The notes under the pieces are model-generated. The model was given only the letters and a program-made list of their open reading frames with translations. It ran no database searches and had not been told where the DNA came from. From an uncultured Actinomycetes bacterium (lineage in GTDB: Bacteria; Actinomycetota; Coriobacteriia; Coriobacteriales; RUG844): a DNA stretch of 6,941 nucleotides. The stretch's first letter is position 1; every line of letters starts with the position of its first letter. The translations under genes were made by a program, and so were the position numbers. The stretch lies in NCBI GenBank assembly GCA_900313875.1, contig OMSY01000035.1, positions 1 through 6,941 of the forward strand, read 5' to 3'. This document shows positions 4,354 to 6,941 of the stretch, piece by piece.

Positions 4354-6941
4354 GTGGATATCTCTCTGGAAGGACTCAGGAAAGACTCGACCGTCGCGGT
4401 CATCGATGGCAATTCGTTGCTGCACCGCGCATTCCATGCGGTTCCCCTCACCATGAACGCACCGGATGGCAGGCCGACCAATGCCTGCTTCGGGTTCATC
4501 TCCATGCTCCTCAAGCTCGTGGATGACTACGCACCCAATGCCATCGTCTGCGCGTTCGATTCGGGTATCCCCTCGTTCCGCACCGATGTGCTCAAGGACT
4601 ACAAGGCCCAGCGTCCCCCTATCGACCCGCTGCTCAAGGAGCAGTTCCCCATGATCAAGAAGCTTCTCGTCTCCCTCGATATCCCGGTCGTCGAGGTCGA
4701 GGGATGGGAGGGTGATGACATCCTGGGTACCCTTGCGGCGAGGAACGCCTCCTCGGAGCGCGACATGATACTCGTGACCGGTGACAAGGATGCCCTGCAG
4801 CTCGTCACCGAGGAGGTGTCGGTGCTCACCACGCGGAAGGGCTTGTCCGATGTGGTCGTCTACGACCCGGACAAGGTGTTCGAACGATGGGGCATCGGGC
4901 CTGCGCAGGTACCGGACTTCCTGGCGTTGCAGGGGGATTCCAGCGACAACATCCCGGGTGTGCCGGGCATCGGACCGAAGACCGCCACCAAGCTGTTGCA
5001 GCAGTATGGCTCCCTTGATGAGGTCATCGCGCATGCCGACCAGGTCAAGGGCAAGATGGGGGAGCGCCTCCGTGAGAACGTGCAGAGCGCCTTGGATAGC
5101 CGTGTCGTGGCCACCATCTCGCATGACGTTCCCATCGACATCGACCTCGATGCGGTGCGCTTCCCCTCCTTCGACCCTGCAACCGTGCGTGAGGCGTTCG
5201 AGGAGCTGCGGATGATGTCGCACCTGTCACGCATCCTTGCGATGGCCCCCAAGGGGTCGGAGGACCGGCCTGCGGACTCAGGTGATGCAGTCGTCTGGGG
5301 AGATGCTGCCGATGGCGCGCTGTTCGTGGTCAGCCCCTACATCGAGGGCGAGGATGCCGAGCACCTTCTCGACGAGGTGGTTTCCAGTGGCGAGATGGTC
5401 TCGGTCTGGTTGCAGGGTGAGGAGGACAGTCTTTTCGCCGATGGCGGCTTGGAGGAGTTGTTCCTCGGTACCAGGCGTGGCGTCGCGTGCTTCGTAGGGG
5501 AGCGGGTCGTCCCCGTCATCGTGAGGCTGTTCCAGCAGGCGCATATCACGACCCTCGACTCCAAGGCCCTTCTTGCCAAGGTCATCCCCGCGGATACCGC
5601 ACGTCAGGCGTCAATGGATATCGCCGATTTCGACCCGTCCCGTGTGTTCGACCTGACCATCGCATCCTACTTGCTCGACTCGGAACAGGCCTCGTACAGT
5701 CTTTCCACGCTCGCCTCCATCTATCTCGAGCAGCTCCTGCTCGAGTCCGAGTCCCCCCGGCGGAGCGGATGCATCGCCGCCGCCTGCAGCCTCGCCTTGG
5801 CGGAGCCCCTTTCCCGCGCGCTCGAGGAAGATGGCTCGTTCGGTGTCTTCAAGGACATAGAGATGCCCCTCGTCCCGGTACTCGTGGACATGGAGCGCGT
5901 GGGGGTCGACCTGGACCAGGAGACCCTTGCCCGTCTCCAGGCCTCGACGGCCGCCGAGATCTCCGACCTCACCTTGGACATCCATCGTCTTGCGGGTGAG
6001 GAGTTCAACGTCGATTCGCCGAAGCAGCTCGGGGAGATACTTTTCGAGAAGCTCGGGCTGCCTGCTGGGAAGAGGACGAAGCGAGGGTACTCCACGGATG
6101 CCTCGGTGCTCTCATCGCTTGTCGGCAAACATCCCCTTCCCGAGAAGGTGCTTGCCTACCGAGAGCTTGCCAAGATGCAATCGACGTATATCGAGGCGCT
6201 TCCACGCCTTCTGGGCGAGGACGGCCGTCTCCATACGACCTTCAATCAGACGAAGGTCGCGACGGGACGCCTTTCGAGCTCGGATCCCAACCTGCAGAAC
6301 ATCCCCGTACGGACCGAGTTCGGGCGGCATATCAGGGAGGCCTTCGCACCCCAGGATCCCTCTTTCGTGTTCCTGAGTGCCGACTACTCGCAGATAGAGC
6401 TGCGTCTCCTCGCGCACCTCTCTGCGGACAAGGGCCTCGTGGACGCGTTCCGCTCCGGGGATGACTTCCATTCCCTGACCGCATCCCGTGTGTTCGGGGT
6501 GCCCGCAGGGGAGGTCACCCCCGAGATGCGTTCGAGGGCCAAGGCGGTGAATTTCGGGATCGTGTACGGGCAGCAGGCGTTCGGCCTCGGCAAGTCGCTG
6601 CATATCCCCTATAGGGAAGCACAGGCGATGATAGACCAGTATTTCGAGGCGTATCCCCAGGTGAACGCATACCTGCAGCAGCTTGTGGACGATGCGCGGG
6701 AGATGGGCTATGTCAGTACGATGTTCGGACGGAAACGCCGCATACCCGAGATCCATTCACGCAATCAGAACCTGAGGGCGTTCGGTGAGCGCACGGCCAT
6801 CAACCACCCCATGCAGGGGTCTGCTGCCGATATCATCAAGATGGCGATGATACAGGTCGCGGCCCGGTTGCGTGAGGAAGGTCTGTCAGCGCGTTTCTGC
6901 CTGCAGGTCCACGACGAACTTGACTTCGAGTGTCCTGCAGA
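4354..6941 (+). CDS. polA: DNA polymerase I, C-terminus cut by the window edge
   Basis: Repair and Okazaki-fragment-processing polymerase; 862 residues are visible and perhaps 40-60 are missing. The 5' nuclease domain (about 10-290) is intact: DGNSLLHRAFH (18-28), YKAQRPP (83-89), EGWEGDD (116-122), TGDKDALQL (142-150) and the GDSSDNIPGVPGIGPKTA helix-hairpin-helix (194-211). The middle domain (about 305-490) lacks the DxE and the other acidic residues of a proofreading exonuclease, so 3'-5' activity is probably lost, as in many Gram-positive PolA proteins. The polymerase domain has TGRLSSSDPNLQNIP (637-651), motif A DYSQIELR (Asp677), motif B with Arg726, Lys730, Phe734 and Tyr738, and motif C VHDEL (Asp854). 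An in-frame stop at 4315-4317 limits the start; GTG at 4354 has GGGG (4345-4348) five bases upstream, and an upstream TTG at 4339 has no ribosome binding site. Same strand as the nitrogen genes but functionally unrelated. Confidence 0.97.
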   Translation, partial: MDISLEGLRKDSTVAVIDGNSLLHRAFHAVPLTMNAPDGRPTNACFGFISMLLKLVDDYAPNAIVCAFDSGIPSFRTDVLKDYKAQRPPIDPLLKEQFPMIKKLLVSLDIPVVEVEGWEGDDILGTLAARNASSERDMILVTGDKDALQLVTEEVSVLTTRKGLSDVVVYDPDKVFERWGIGPAQVPDFLALQGDSSDNIPGVPGIGPKTATKLLQQYGSLDEVIAHADQVKGKMGERLRENVQSALDSRVVATISHDVPIDIDLDAVRFPSFDPATVREAFEELRMMSHLSRILAMAPKGSEDRPADSGDAVVWGDAADGALFVVSPYIEGEDAEHLLDEVVSSGEMVSVWLQGEEDSLFADGGLEELFLGTRRGVACFVGERVVPVIVRLFQQAHITTLDSKALLAKVIPADTARQASMDIADFDPSRVFDLTIASYLLDSEQASYSLSTLASIYLEQLLLESESPRRSGCIAAACSLALAEPLSRALEEDGSFGVFKDIEMPLVPVLVDMERVGVDLDQETLARLQASTAAEISDLTLDIHRLAGEEFNVDSPKQLGEILFEKLGLPAGKRTKRGYSTDASVLSSLVGKHPLPEKVLAYRELAKMQSTYIEALPRLLGEDGRLHTTFNQTKVATGRLSSSDPNLQNIPVRTEFGRHIREAFAPQDPSFVFLSADYSQIELRLLAHLSADKGLVDAFRSGDDFHSLTASRVFGVPAGEVTPEMRSRAKAVNFGIVYGQQAFGLGKSLHIPYREAQAMIDQYFEAYPQVNAYLQQLVDDAREMGYVSTMFGRKRRIPEIHSRNQNLRAFGERTAINHPMQGSAADIIKMAMIQVAARLREEGLSARFCLQVHDELDFECPA

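Noticed and set aside
4257..4526. An 89-codon frame starting in an ATGA overlap with the regulator stop codon
   Set aside because: The overlap looks like translational coupling, but half of the frame overlaps the conserved polA N-terminus in another frame and the peptide resembles no protein I know.
6112..6756. A 214-codon minus-strand frame within polA
   Set aside because: It is opposite polymerase motifs A and B, which fix the coding strand; it is a shadow.

Overview
The window reads as a high-GC Gram-positive chromosome, most likely an actinobacterium of the Coriobacteriia type. The grounds are GC-rich third positions, an OmpR-type GlnR-like regulator of the actinobacterial kind, an alpha-type glutamine synthetase I next to a type III glutamine synthetase, and a PolA that keeps its 5' nuclease but has lost proofreading residues. 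The taxon is inferred from protein character, not from a search.

Layout: the minus strand from 1872 to the left edge carries glnN (type III glutamine synthetase), cut by the window edge before its C-terminus. A 327-bp divergent intergenic region (1873-2199) follows. It holds a candidate glnN promoter, two GAAAC pentamers spaced as in actinobacterial GlnR boxes, a perfect palindrome with a CCGG centre, a weak glnA promoter and a leader that can be folded as an H-type pseudoknot. On the plus strand come a glnA-type gene (2200-3543), a GlnR-like orphan response regulator (3589-4260, 45 bp after glnA behind a perfect Shine-Dalgarno) and polA (GTG start at 4354, cut by the right edge).

Taken together, the left two thirds is a compact nitrogen-assimilation locus: two unrelated-class glutamine synthetases transcribed divergently, with the probable nitrogen regulator as the last gene of the glnA unit and probable binding sites in the shared control region. 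polA looks like an independent housekeeping gene.

The most unusual point is the glnA product. It is a near full-length GSI with its metal- and ATP-binding residues intact, but the catalytic flap glutamate (the Glu of the usual PGYEAP motif) is Ser303, and the Asn of the usual NGSGMH motif is Ser236. It may be a gamma-glutamyl ligase with another amine substrate, a weak synthetase or a regulatory protein, with glnN supplying the conventional activity. I found no tRNA, rRNA, CRISPR, insertion sequence or phage feature.
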